From Viola odorata (Eukaryota > Streptophyta > Magnoliopsida > Malpighiales > Violaceae), in assembly GCA_963691705.1 (NCBI GenBank), contig OY829540.1:51372158-51436157 (forward strand): a stretch of DNA of 64,000 bases, written 5' to 3'. The notes beneath the pieces are model-generated. The model saw only the letters and a list, made by a program, of their open reading frames with translations, had not been told where the DNA came from and did no database searches. The position numbers and the translations under genes were made by a program. This document shows positions 12,049 through 22,599 of the stretch, piece by piece. Within the stretch, counting starts at the first letter, position 1, and each line of letters opens with the position of its first letter.

Positions 12049-13743
12049 TCCCGAACAATTTTAATCACTTTTGCCCCTGCGTGGGCTGGCTATCACTCTT
12101 GAACAATTTCCATTCCTGCTTTCACTTTAAACTGCTTTATCTTTTGTCTCCCTTCCGCATTGAGGACAATGCGCTGCCTAAGTGTGGGGAGGAGTTTAAA
12201 CTGCTAGTATTTATTATGCATACTATAATTATATTCTAGTTTATTTTTCCTAAGTTTATGCATGTGTTAATTTCTAGTTTTTATTTTTTCGGATTTTTAT
12301 CTTTATTTTGCTGCCTAGTTTTTGAAAACACCCCAATGATGGACACACACCTGACTTGTGCACATAGAATAAAAATGCTGTCTATAGTCAAGGTCCCGAA
12401 TGTGATATCCCTTGCCTGTTATGCCTTATATCTGCTTCAAGACCTAGACACTAGTAGTCACGAATTAACACCTTGTGAGCATTTGAGCCTTCATGCCTAT
12501 GTTTATTAATTGAGTGAATGCATGACTAGGTACTGGCTGGGTTTGAATAATATCCATGGGTATAGACACATTTAGACATAGGAAAGCAGCAAAAAGATTA
12601 GTCCTCGCATCGAATTGTTCTCTCTCATTTTTTTCTGTTCTCCCTTCCTGACCCCGAATCCCTTCTTGACCTTCCATTCTGACCACTTGAATTTTCTTTG
12701 ATCTTTCTCTTGGCAGGTGAGCAATGTTGTTGGGAGCACTATCGAGGGCTAGACTAGACAAATGAAGCAGCAAAGGCAAAGTGTGGGGATCCCGCACAAA
12801 TTCAAGACCCTGAATGCTGGCGCAAATTCGAGACCCCAAAGCTGAATTCAAGGGCAGACCAGAACGAAAAATCACTTCCCACCCACAGCAAAACACAAGT
12901 GTGGGGAAGTGAAATCAGAATATCAAGCCCCCGAAGAACAAGGTCTCGATCCTCAATTCAGATCTCTCTTTCTCTCTTCAAAAGAAAAAAGAAAAAGAAA
13001 AAAAAAATTATAAAAAAAAAAAAAAAAAAGAAAAAAGAAAAAAAAAAAGAGGAGAGAGAAAAGAGCAAGACCAAACCTTGCAAGCCAAGAAGAGGAAAAT
13101 CAGCAGCCAGCATCCATTCAAGATCCCGAGCCTAGGTCCCGAATGAAGGCAAGGACCCCCCCCCCCTCAAAGAAGAAAAGCCTAGTCTAGCTTTCGCTCC
13201 AGCAACATTGTCTCACCATTTCGATTCTTTCTTGCCAAGGGAGCATTCCAGGTTCGAGTTGGTTTAACCACCTTCTCATGTCACTTCCTTACTACCCTTC
13301 TTCTCCACTTTTTCTTCTCTTTACGCTTCTTCCATTTCCCTTGTCATTTATTTTCTTTGCTTCTCCTTCTTACCCCCGATGCGAAGTCTTTTGATTGCTA
13401 GATTGCCTATGCATGTGTCTAATGTACTCGGATTAACTTGCAAACTTGGTCTTGTGCTGCGTTTTTGCATACTTGAGTGTTTAAACACCTACCCTTGTTC
13501 ATGAGCATGAGCGCAAACACGAATCTATGTGAGGACTGCTGGTATATAGGCTAATGTGGAAAAGTCTCTTCTCAAGGGTCGTTACCCTTCTGATTTGATG
13601 CAGGTGTATCTAGGCAAAGTCTGTTTTCATTCGGGGTCCCGAATCTTAACAAGCATGCTTATTCTCTGTGCTATTGTTTGGTGTGTCTGTTCTGTTTTGG
13701 GACTGTTTTAAATTTTGTGAATGCTCGAGGGCGAGCATTGGGC
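12049..13743 (+). other. F 3' untranslated region with repeated purine-tract motifs and an A-rich tract
   Basis: No convincing gene. AAGTGTGGGGA occurs at 12180-12190, 12779-12789 and 12897-12907, matching the real purine tract at 13744-13753. A long A/AAG-rich low-complexity tract covers about 12978-13062. CCCGAAT words recur (12395, 12652, 13138, 13630). Small frames here are low-complexity. Confidence 0.7.
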
Positions 13744-13758
13744 AGTGTGGGGATTATT
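13744..13758 (+). promoter_or_regulatory. Polypurine tract of F
   Basis: AGTGTGGGGATTATT directly precedes the 3' LTR, where plus-strand DNA synthesis is primed. D has AAGTGTGGGGA at the same place (35554-35564), which supports the assignment. Confidence 0.8.
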
Positions 13759-15486
13759 TGATAGCATGTTTTTATGCATGATTTTCTCTCCATTTTCTCC
13801 CCTTTTTAAGGCATGATTCTGCTAATTTACCCTTGTTTCCATTACTATTGCAGATTTAGGCCTAAAATGGGAGTTTATGCGAAAAGATGCATTTCTGGAC
13901 CATTTTGTGCAGTTTTTGAGCTTCAAGACCCAGAGTCGAGGTCCCGAGTCCGAACCAGCGTTCAAGGTCCCGAATCGGATTCCCAGTTCGGGACCCCGAA
14001 GGGCGAAGAATGACATTTCCACGTGTCATCTCGCCAGAGCTTCCATGTGCCTCCTCTGACACTGTTCCTGCAGTCTGCACTGACCACCAAATACCTACCG
14101 CTCTGACCAAGTCAGCCCTTGAGCCCAGTCCAGACCTGCCCAAAGCTGGAAAAATCAGACAGCTTTATGCTTTTCCAGCTTTGTGCTTTAAGGAACATGG
14201 ATCCACTTTCTTAGGCTTTCAATTAATGCATTTTGTCCCTAGTTTTAGGCTGAAGATATTTTGTGCTTAAGGCTCTACTATATAAAGGGCATCTAGGATT
14301 AGTTTAGATCATCTTTTCCTAGCTTTTAATCACTTAGCATAATTTAGAAGTAGCTTAGACTTCTCTCTAGTTTCTCTCTCTAGCCATTGTTAGCTTCTTC
14401 AACATTGCTGCCGAGCTATAAACGGAATTTTAGTAACAAGTTTTCTTCCCTTCATCTATTTTATTTACTTGTTATGCTTTCTTTAATCGTTATTTGTTTA
14501 TCCTTAAGTATGAGTAGCTAAATTCCTAGTTCTTGGCAAGGCTGATTCAAGGGTTGCAAGGGCAGATTCGAGGCCTTAATGTGCTTAAAATATTCTTGAT
14601 GCTATATTCAACTATTCATCGGTTTAATTATATCTTTGCATGATTTAATTTAAGGTCTGATCAACTGAGAATTATTTTGTGTAAATGCTGCCATTCATGT
14701 GATGAATACGAAAGGAAAATTGCATGAGTAAGTAGGCATCTGTTTAGTCTTGACTGTGTCAAAGTGGTCTCGAATAGATAGGTTGGGTAGTTGATTAGAG
14801 CTGGGTCACGAGCCCGACAAACTGAGGGACTTTAGCTCTAGATCTGTCTTTTCTTAGCTTCATGGGCAGTTTGAGTATGACCCTCCCGCATTCGTGCCTG
14901 GAGGGATGGCAAACTGTCAAGACTACCTCATATGTGGAAACGGGGGGTAGTTTCTCTTAAGAGAAAAGTAGGGGATATCCGAGGAATCTGGTCCCCATGT
15001 CATTTCTATGACATCTCGAATGGAATACCCTTGAGCTGATGACGATCTGGTCCCGAATGCAACCCAGAATGCCTTTGCCGAGAACACTTCCTCCATCTGA
15101 TTATTCGTGCTTATTTCACTCTTGATCTATTTCACGCCTGCGTTGATACTTCTGCATCTGTTTCTGATTTGTTTTATTATTTCTGGAATTATTTGCTTAC
15201 CTGCTTTATTTTATCATTCGGGACTCCCGAATTGACACCTCGGGACCCCGAATACTGCTTTCCTAGATAAAAACTGTTAGCTCCCAAAATCTGCCTTGGC
15301 CAACTCGTTTGGCCAAGTAAACCCCCCCCCAAGTGCTACCCTTTGCGCTCTTCTCCCGAATACATTCACGACCATAAATCAGTTTCTCACAATCCCCGTG
15401 TTCGACCCTGACTACCACTGTACACTTTATCTCTTGTGCACACACGTTTTCAGGCACTATAAATTTATGTATTTGATTGACGATCA
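13759..15486 (+). repeat. F 3' LTR (1728 bp)
   Basis: Near-identical to 2572-4301. Differences seen by eye: a T/C near the start, A/G in CTGACACT(A/G)TTCC, C/G in GGCT(C/G)AAG, A/G in TTAATC(A/G)TT, G/A in GAGTATG(G/A)CC, and a C-tract two bases shorter. It is followed by the duplication TTGTC at 15487-15491. Confidence 0.97.
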
Positions 15487-15491
15487 TTGTC

Positions 15492-17261
15492 CCCATTCTC
15501 GGTGGTTAGCAGTACCTCTCTTCCCTTCGGACGGGGTATTGAAATGGCGTTCGGGCAGGTAGCGATTTGCCTTTCGCTGCGTCCTGGCCCTAAGGCGGGC
15601 GTGCCGTTGGCCGGCTGTGGGCGTGGGTCCTATTCTAGTAGGTGGCCTCCCTCTATCAGTCGTTCGATGGCCGATTTCAAGGATCGGCATCCTTCGGTAT
15701 CATGGCCATTTGCTTTATGAAAGCGACAATAGAGGCCTCGGTTGCCCTCGACGACATCGTCGGGTCGGGTGTAAGGGTATCGGATGGGCAGGCTTTGCTC
15801 TCGATGACGGCTAGGATTTCCGCGCTCCGTCCTAACGAGAAACTGGTGTTGTGCGTTGTATACGTCTGTCTACCGGGCTGGAGGTTCCTCTCCCTACCCG
15901 TGTGTCTCCTCTGCCGTGTTTCGACCCTTCGGGTCTTATATCCCGCGGCCGGATATTCCCTTGCTTTTTCCGCTGGAGTGGCTGTCTCTTGTGCCGTTGG
16001 TTGGGAGGAGGTGTCGCAGCCTTGTCCCCTCAGAAAATCTTCCTCCTCCATCTTGATGTATTTGTTCGCCTTGGCTCGTAAAAGGTCTAAGGTTGGTGGG
16101 GGGTCGGTGGTGAGTAGATCCCCAAGCTTGTTATACCCGCAGTTCCTCCTTAATGCCTCTGTCGCGAAGTCAACGGTGGCGTCGGTCGTTTGGCCAAGCT
16201 CGGCGTTGAATCGTTCCAGATATGCCTTAAGGGATTCGTCCTCTCCCCGGATGACGTCAAAGAGTGCCGCGGAGGTTTTCTTCAGAGGAATCGCCGTGCT
16301 GAATCGGCTCAGGAATTTCCTCTCTAATTTTGCGAAGCTGTCGATCGAGCCTGGTGGTAGTGCCTCATACCATGTGCTGGCTATCACGGCTAGGGAAAGC
16401 ACGAAGATTTGGCACAACGCCTCGTCCCTTGAGGTCTGGAAGGCCACTTTGTTTTTGACCCGCGTTAGATGGATAACGGGGTTAGTCAGGCCGGCGTATA
16501 CGTCCGTTGGTATCTTGGTCCGTCAGTCGACCTTGTGCTTGCGGACCCGATGGGTTAAGGGGCTTTTCGGATTTCCGTCCCGTTCCTTCCGGCCGCTGGA
16601 TGACACGGATCGGGGGCGTTCTTCCTTTACGCCCACAGGGTATCGTTCTTTGTGGTCCTGGTGGTGCTCCGGACCGAGCTGTCCGGATAACATCTCGGTG
16701 CGAACGGAGGAAACGTTGGGGGTACGTATTCTTCCGTCAGCCCGTGCGGGTGGGGTCCGGGGGTCGCCGGCTGGGGGTCAGCAAAGGTGTGCGGGTCGGG
16801 GAAGGGCTGCGGGACCGGGGGAATAGGGAGTCCGAGGGGTTCGCCCGTTGGGGAATCCCTGCGGCCACTATGGCCAAGATCTGGTCTATCCTTTGGTGTA
16901 GGAGGGCTGTCTCGGATTGGGGAAGGATGGGGTTGGGAGAGCCAACTCTGGGTACCCCCGCAGCGGGAGCGTTGGTCCCTGCACCGGTGAAGGGGTTATT
17001 CCATTGGTAAGTCGCTGGAGGGGGCGAGTTGTTGGCCTCGACCCTATCGTCCATCGCTATCGGTCGACCCATTCCTCGATCAGCAGAGAAGTCTAGTCGG
17101 CGGCCTAGAGGCGTCATTGGGGCCCTTGGGGGTGCCTGGTGGATTTCCGACCGTGGGGCACGGGGTGGATTTGTGTAAAAATCGTGGAGAGGTGTCTCCG
17201 TTTCTTCGAAAAGCGCAAAGGGTTGAGGGTTCCGGGGGGATAGGTTCCGGGGGGATATCAT
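15492..17261 (-). pseudogene. gag: Element A gag (frameshifted)
   Basis: On the minus strand the N-terminal part (17261-16737) is Pro/Arg-rich and contains LLHQRIDQILAIVAAG, the usual Tat Gag N-terminal helix. The retrotransposon Gag core lies at 16447-15760, with ALCQIFVLSLA, WYEALPPGSIDSFAKLERKF, SRFSTAIPLKK and DATVDFATEALRRNCGY. The zinc-knuckle-like end ([14 protein letters not shown], about 15745-15700) is in another frame, so there is at least one indel near 15740. A further frame change falls between 16737 and 16447, and a TAG follows the GGHLLE block at about 15640. The product would be the capsid protein. Its end abuts F and continues into the pol frame at 2571. Confidence 0.85.
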
Positions 17262-17334
17262 TGCGCGGAGCGTGTTGTTCGGTGTTGGGGTGGATGAGCC
17301 TGGATCTCAAGGTAGACTCACTTAACGATCTCAG

Positions 17335-17357
17335 TCCTCTTAACGAGAGCACCAATA
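17335..17357 (-). promoter_or_regulatory. Primer site region of element A
   Basis: Immediately inside the LTR, the minus strand reads TATTGGTGCTCTCGTTAAGA. B (18523-18543) and E (36804-36824) carry the same kind of sequence, TTGGTG..TCATTGAGAGC, in the same place. I could not assign the tRNA. Confidence 0.6.
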
Positions 17358-17774
17358 TGATAGTCTGTGAGACGGGGTGAGGGTTCTTTGGTAATTGCGT
17401 TGGGTAGGGTGAATCTGCTTGCGGCGAGGTACCTGAAAAGCACCGGAGGGGGCCTCCGGCGTAGAGGCTCCGACGGTCAAGTTAGTACGGGTAGTATGAG
17501 TAATGCAGGATTTTAGTGAGTAGTGCAGTGTTCAACTTACCTCCCGTGAGTGGGGGATGGGGGGGGGGGGGGGTATTTATAGGCTTCCCTCATCCAAGTC
17601 GGTGGGACACGTGTTGCCAGGGAGCCGTGCCCGTTAATGGGACACGTGTCGCTCCCAGATGCGATGGGTGCCCGTTGGCCCTAAAGGTGGCCGTTGGCCC
17701 CGAGAAGCGTGCTGGCCCGGTTTGGATGGGAGGAAAGGTCTGTGATGCCCCCGAAGTCTGATTATGTATTATCA
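17358..17774 (-). repeat. Element A 5' LTR (417 bp)
   Basis: On the minus strand it begins TGATAATACA (at 17774) and ends GACTATCA (at 17358), giving matched TGATA/TATCA termini. A minus-strand TATA box TATAAATA lies at 17581-17574, next to a long G/C homopolymer. Two G-boxes, 17608-17613 and 17643-17648, lie upstream. The outer boundary is inferred from termini only, because the other LTR is outside the window. Confidence 0.75.
17574..17581 (-). promoter_or_regulatory. TATA box and twin G-boxes of element A LTR
   Basis: TATAAATA on the minus strand, with CACGTG cores at 17608-17613 and 17643-17648 (both in the context GACACGTGT). G-boxes are bound by plant bZIP and bHLH factors, so stress or light response is possible (inference). 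Confidence 0.6.
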
Positions 17775-18018
17775 ACAGGCTGCACAGAATGGTTGGATTG
17801 TCAAAAACCAACATCCGTTGCTTATGTCTGCTTTGGTATGGCTGTCAGCCTTCCTCACAGTGAGCTGTTAGCGTTAGCTGAAGGGATTGAATCAAGTGGT
17901 GTTCGATTTCTTTGGGTTCTAAAGGATGACTTAATTCAGGTTTTACGTGACGGGCTTCGTAATAGGACAAGAATGCAGGGTTGGTGCCTTGGGCGCAGCA
18001 ATTTCAAGTGCTGGCTCA
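17775..18018 (+). pseudogene. UDP-glycosyltransferase fragment (host gene remnant between elements A and B)
   Basis: About 80 codons read GCTEWLDCQKPTSVAYVCFG, then a block with SELLALAEGIESSGVRFLWV, LKDD and a degraded PEGF equivalent. After a 1-base frame change near 17978 comes PWAQQFQVLAHP. This is the C-terminal half of plant family-1 UGTs, just before and into the start of the PSPG sugar-nucleotide box. It looks nearest to flavonoid 3-O-glucosyltransferases (UGT78-like, by memory). The fragment ends where the LTR of B starts and begins where that of A ends, so the catalytic HCGWNS part is missing here. It is the only host gene sequence I recognise in the window and is not functional as seen. 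Confidence 0.82.
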
Positions 18019-18023
18019 CCCAT

Positions 18024-18521
18024 TGATAATACATAGAAAACAACACCCAATGAATATCTCCCGATAGCCCCACCGCAGCGATAGTAGGGCTACCTAGGAG
18101 GCCAAGCAGTGAGTGTCCCCCCTCTCTCGACAGACGTAATTATCTTAAACCGGTAGCCCTCTATCGGTAAGCAGGAGTCGTGGATCGAAAGCGATCATTA
18201 TCCTCCGGGTGCATTTAACCACCACCGTTTGGAGCGCCACGTGTCCCGACAGCCAGGACTAGTGTGGATATAAATACCAACCTCCCCCTTACTTGAAAGG
18301 GGATCGAGAGAAACAACATTACAACACATATGGTACCCTTTTTCCATATTCTCCATATACTCAATCTCCCCGATAACTAACTTGATCGTCGGAGTTTCTA
18401 CATCGGGGACTCCCTCCCCCCCTCCTCTCTGGTGCTTTGCAGGTGATATTGGAATCAAGACCTCAGCCGCTTCCAAGCGCACTCAGATGAAAATACCCCC
18501 ACCCCCTACGTAGGAATATCA
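18024..18521 (+). repeat. Element B 5' LTR (498 bp)
   Basis: It begins TGATAATACA and ends GGAATATCA. A TATA box TATAAATA lies at 18269-18276 and a G-box CACGTG at 18238-18243, 30 bp upstream. The first nine bases equal those of the LTR of A, so A and B are related families. The second LTR is not in the window. The preceding CCCAT (18019-18023) is the predicted target duplication. Confidence 0.75.
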
Positions 18522-18522
18522 T

Positions 18523-18543
18523 TTTGGTGCTCTCATTGAAAGC
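18523..18543 (+). promoter_or_regulatory. Primer site region of element B
   Basis: TTTGGTGCTCTCATTGAAAG begins one base after the LTR and is shared with E and A. The priming tRNA is not identified. Confidence 0.6.
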
Positions 18544-20135
18544 TTTGGATCCTTTAGGTGAGCCTACTTCAAAATCCAAGCTTTTTTCCTCGTTCAAAAC
18601 ATCCTTCGAATAGCGTCCAATCAGGATCTCCCATCAGTCTTGCCTAGCAACGCTTTCGAAGTATTCCTTGCATCGCGCGATCTCCTCGCTAATCCCCCAC
18701 CCATGACCCTAGCTGGGGCGAACCCAATACCAACCAATCGTTTCCTAAATCTACTCTCCGAATAAGAAACCAGCCTCCCCACCACAACTTGCCCTATTCC
18801 TGGACCAAACGACGCCAGCACGTCTAACCTGGGTGTCAGTCTCCCGAATATCGGTACACCCATATCAAATCTTGTCGGCATCAGTTCTCCCCCTGAATCC
18901 AATGCAGTCCTACAACAGAGAATTAACTATCTCATGTATATTCTCTCCACTAGGGCCCCCAAGTCGGTGGCCCCGCTACCGATTCAACAGTTTATTCTGC
19001 AACTTGTCATCCTTTAGGTGATGCCCTCCTTCACCCTTCATCAATCGGGAGCTCCCTCCGTAGTCAACCTGGCTCTGGAAGGAAGCCAATGTCAGTGCTC
19101 ACATCAAAGGATAGCAGAACGCCGTGTACCTCTTGACGGGAATCCCCTAGGGTGCAAGAGGGATATTTGGACAATATGATGAGTGATCACCATGACGCTC
19201 GCTAGAGTGTGACGAGTCCTATTCGTCCAATCTCCAGGAGATCCCACAAAATAAGACAAGACGGTAGAAAAAACCGAGATAGATCACTAGTAAGACTCTA
19301 CTCCACGGTAGAACGCCAACACAGTCGGGGTGAAGACCAACCTAGCTATCAGGAGAAGTCACATTTTGTGGGGACATCCCGCCATCATGGAGAGAGGGAC
19401 TTCAACCCAAAAAATCCGTTAACTTATTAAGTACGGAAGCTTCAAGTTAGCAGACGACTGAAACTCCCTACAAATGTCTATATCGGTCTCTCAAACCCCA
19501 TTAGCCACTTAACCCGTGTAAAAAATCATGTTATGTTCCAGACACGAAGGGGTGAAGCCCTATGCCAAATGTTCGTGATTTGGCCAGTACCTAGTTCGAA
19601 GCACTACCGCCTGGCTGCGTGGATAATTTTGCGCAATTCGAAGAAAAGTTCCTAGGAAGGTTCAGCACCTACATCCCGCTAAAAAAGTCTTTCGCGGCTT
19701 TATTCGATATCATCTAGAGGCAGGGCGAATCCCTCCTAATGTACTTGAACCGTTTTAACTTAGAAATGGGCTAAACCCCGGACACTACTATCGACTTCGC
19801 GGTAGAAGCCATGAAAAAAAATTGTGGGTATGGGAAGTTGGAGGATTTACTAACGGCGGATCCCTCGAAAACCTTGGTCCTTCTAAGGGCCAAGGCGCAC
19901 AACTATTCCAAGATGTAGGAAGCGGACTACCAAAAAATGAAACTGAAAGAACAAGAGCCTCGGAACCCCACCCCGACAGTAGCATCCCCTTAGAGAGATC
20001 CAAGAGAATATATTCCCCAGAAGACGGCAACTAGAAAAATCAACCCCCGATTTGCCAGATAAACGAATCTCAACTTCAGGACCACACCGTTGACCATTCC
20101 CCGGGCAGAGATCCTAGCAATAGTAGAAAGCAAAG
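18544..20135 (+). pseudogene. gag: Element B gag (first part, degenerate)
   Basis: No long frame survives. From about 19600 the Gag core can be read with several stops: FEALPPGCVDNFAQFEEKFL, GRFSTYIPLKKSFAALFDII, then TTIDFAVEAMKKNCGYGKLE and LLTADPSKTLVLLRAKAHNY. It ends at PRAEILAIVESK (20100-20134), where a solo LTR interrupts it. The upstream 18544-19560 is the disordered N-terminal part, with short open pieces only (for example 18833-19021 and 19209-19430). It cannot make capsid protein. Confidence 0.8.
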
Positions 20136-20735
20136 TGATATGAGCATGGATCCACAATTTCCCGCACACATTGCACGGGCAAGGCCTCCCGCGTGGCCCA
20201 TCTTCCCCGAACGCGCGCGACGAGAAGGCCAAGACAGTACCTGTTCATGGTCGAGTTCATGGGCCATGAGCAAGACCATGAAGTCTGGGCAGACTTGAGT
20301 TTTTGAGTGACTTGTAGTTCACTTGAAGGGCAAATAATTATGTAGTATAAATAGGCTATGTTAGCCATTTTTAGGACTTGTCTTTGATTTGAATATTATT
20401 TCTCTAAGACCAAACCCTAGTGTAGCTTAGATAATTTAGGGTTCTTAAAACCAGCACTTCATCTTCTTTACTTTGTAACAAGGTTGCTCTAGCTAGCCTA
20501 GAGAGGGTTTGTTGGGTATTGAAGTTATATACTTATTATTGTTCATCAAAACACCTTCATCTTCATCCATTTATCCGCTGCACCTATTCCGCAATCTCCT
20601 TGCGGCGTTATCCTCTCCATTTAAACACCTTTATCTGTTCATCCAAACCAGCAACCAACCTCTCACAAGAGGAGTAGATCCGTGGCTCCATTCAATCCGT
20701 TCATGTTCTCCAAAACAGAGGCTGAACTTGTATCA
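20136..20735 (+). repeat. Solo LTR inside the gag of B (600 bp), related to the LTR of G
   Basis: It begins TGATATGAGC and ends TTGTATCA. It has a TATA box TATAAATA at 20346-20353 and a downstream block resembling the R/U5 of G (GGGTTCTTAAAACCAGCAC, AAGGTTGCTC, GAGAGGGTTTGT). The Gag reading ESK before it continues as GLPIRFP after it, so it is an insertion. Flanks are CAAAG on the left and AGAAAG on the right, an imperfect or mutated duplication. It is the product of LTR-LTR recombination. Confidence 0.8.
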
Positions 20736-22599
20736 AGAAAGGCCTGCCGATTCGTTTTCCCACCAACAAAGCAGGAGCTTACATGGGCAACCGAGGAGAT
20801 ATGTATTGTCATTTTCACAAAGCCAACGATCATAGGACGGAAGGGTGCAGGATGCTAAAGGCGACCATTGAAAGATTGATCTTGGATGGATACTTAGGGG
20901 AATATGTCGTTGGAGCACGAACGTCCAACCATGGCAACTGGGGGGATAAACAGTACAGGACCTGGAGTAAGGTCTAGGGCTACCGGGGCCAATGCAATAG
21001 ACATACCAAAAACCAAGGATAAAGAGGTACTAGGCATCGATCAGGACGGATGCCTCTTGATCAACTTGATAGTAGGAGGTACTCAGGGTCTGGAAGAACC
21101 TCTAACAGGGAAAAAATGCAAACGAGCTGAGCTGCTCACAGGAGAATCTAGCTTTGGACCTTTGGACCGAATGACGATATCATTATTCGAAGAGGATGCA
21201 CAAGGGGTGGTGCATCCCCAGAATGATTCCCTGGTCCTAACGGCTTACATTGGGGCCCATGGGGTAAGAAGAACCCTGATTGACAATGGAAGCGCCGTCA
21301 ACCTTCTATCACTTGCAGCTTACAAGTTGATGCAGAGGCCTGAATTAGAACTAACACCTAGCCAAAAACCCATAATTGAGGTAGACGGGGTACCTGTCCT
21401 GATAGTAGGGTAACGTATCTTCCGGTTTACTTCCGGGAAGATGAGTTAAAAAGAATGGAGCGATAATTGCTCATGGTCGTCGACCTTAATCTACCATATA
21501 ACGTCATCTTGGGCCGCCCTTTTTTGAACACCTTTGGAGGAATCATTTCCCAACAGCATCTGAAGTTGAAGTATCTATCATGGGAGGGAGTCGTCACAAT
21601 CAAAGGCGATCAAAAGATAGTGGCAGAATGCTACTTCACCATAACGGCTGGCCAGTGCAACCGGTATGTCTGTATAACAACGAATCCTTTTGACCAACAG
21701 GATGAGAAACGTACCCAGCCATTAGAACAAATGGTTCCAATACCGGTAGAAGGAGTAACTGCAAGTAACTTCTTGGTTAGCGAGAAGTTAAACCAAGAAG
21801 AGAGGGAGCAACTATCATGCCTACTTAACAAATGCGCAGGGGAATTCGCATAGGTACCATCAGATATGCCCGACATACGGAGAGAAGTGGCGAAGCACCG
21901 GTTAAACGTTAACCCGGAGGTAAAACCAATACAACAAAAGCGCCGATCTTTTTCGAAGGAAAAAGGCAGACGCCATTGAGAAAGAAGTGGCCAAACGTTT
22001 ACAAGCAGACTTCATCCACGAAGTTCAAAACCCTCCCTGGTTGGCAAACCCGGTAGTGGTTCCCAAGCCCAACGGTGAATGGAGGATGTGCATAGACTTT
22101 ACATCTTTGAACGAAGCATGCCCGAAAGACTGATATCCGCTACCTCGAATCGAACAACTGGTGGACCAAACAGCGAGATACGAATACCTGAGTTCCCTGG
22201 ACGCAAACTTCGGGTACCACCAAATTCCCATGGCATTGGAAGATTAAGAGAAGACAACTTTCATCACACTGGTGGCCACCTACTGCTACAAGGTCATGCC
22301 ATTTGGTTTGAAGAATGCGGGGGCTACATTTTAGAGAACCGCCAACAAAATCTTTAAAGATCAAATCGGCTGAAACCTGAAAATATATGTTGATGATATG
22401 CTGGTGAAAAGTAAGAGCTTTAGCACTCATCTAACCGATTTGGAGGAGACATTCGGGGTCATGCAACGATATGGCATGAAAGTCAATCCCAAGAAATGCA
22501 TGTTTGCATTTCAGACGGGAAAGTTCTTGGGGTACATAGTAAGCCGAAAGGGTATTCAGCCCAACCTCTCTAAACTTACCGCAATCCATGATATGGTAT
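20736..22599 (+). pseudogene. pol: Element B gag end, protease and reverse transcriptase (first part)
   Basis: It resumes with the Gag zinc-finger-like CHFHKANDHRTEGC at about 20805-20850. The protease region is open at 20904-21413 (DNGSAVNLL near 21283) and, after a frame change and a stop, at 21467-21853 (DLNLPYNVILGRPFLNTFGG). Reverse transcriptase follows with WLANPVVVPKPNGEWRMCID, YVDDMLVKS (about 22384-22411) and FLGYIVSRKGIQPNLSK, broken by stops in the conserved blocks KD*YPL, LED*EK, TF*RT and IG*NL. It ends at IHDM, where C is inserted. Not functional. Confidence 0.88.
22595..22599. repeat. Target site duplication of C, left (GGTAT)
   Basis: GGTAT precedes TGATTGCGTG and recurs at 57991-57995 after the other end of C (GTCAATCA). 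This fixes the outer limits of the nest inside B. Confidence 0.93.

Larger units (their letters stand above)
2572..15486 (+). mobile_element. Element F: complete, apparently intact Athila-lineage Ty3/gypsy retrotransposon
   Basis: F is 12.9 kb and carries every expected part in order: 5' LTR, primer site, one uninterrupted Gag-Pol frame, a second ORF, a purine tract, 3' LTR and exact TTGTC target duplications. Athila lineage is inferred from the TGGCGCCGTTGCC primer site, the long 1.73-kb LTRs, the RT motif FMDD, and the ATHILA ORF1-like product after pol. The LTRs differ by about five substitutions and a short C-tract difference by eye, so the insertion is recent. It is the best candidate in the window for a currently active element. 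Confidence 0.97.
1..17774 (-). mobile_element. Element A: Tat-lineage Ty3/gypsy retrotransposon, minus strand, interrupted by F and cut by the window edge
   Basis: The parts of A are 1-2571 (pol) and 15487-17774 (gag, leader, 5' LTR), separated by the insertion of F with the 5-bp duplication TTGTC. Reading across F joins the end of gag directly to the protease region, so F landed near the gag/pol junction. The lineage is inferred from the second RNase H domain after the first, the protease signature DNGSAVNLL and a leader starting TTGGTGCTCTC, all shared with E and B. The 3' LTR, integrase and any antisense genes would lie before position 1. The pol frame is open but gag is frameshifted, so this copy is probably no longer autonomous. 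Confidence 0.9.

Noticed and set aside
12899..13135. Lys-rich 78-codon frame
   Set aside because: It is the translation of the A/AAG-rich tract.
15642..16826. 394-codon plus-strand frame
   Set aside because: Antisense shadow of the gag of A, whose minus-strand reading contains the conserved Gag core.
17542..17573. Long G homopolymer in the LTR of A as a functional G-quadruplex
   Set aside because: Possible in principle, but homopolymer length is prone to sequencing error and no partner tracts are conserved in B or E.
17775..18018. UGT fragment as a gene captured by a Tat element
   Set aside because: It lies outside the termini of both neighbouring LTRs, so a trapped host remnant is the simpler reading. 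The outer flanks are not visible to settle it.
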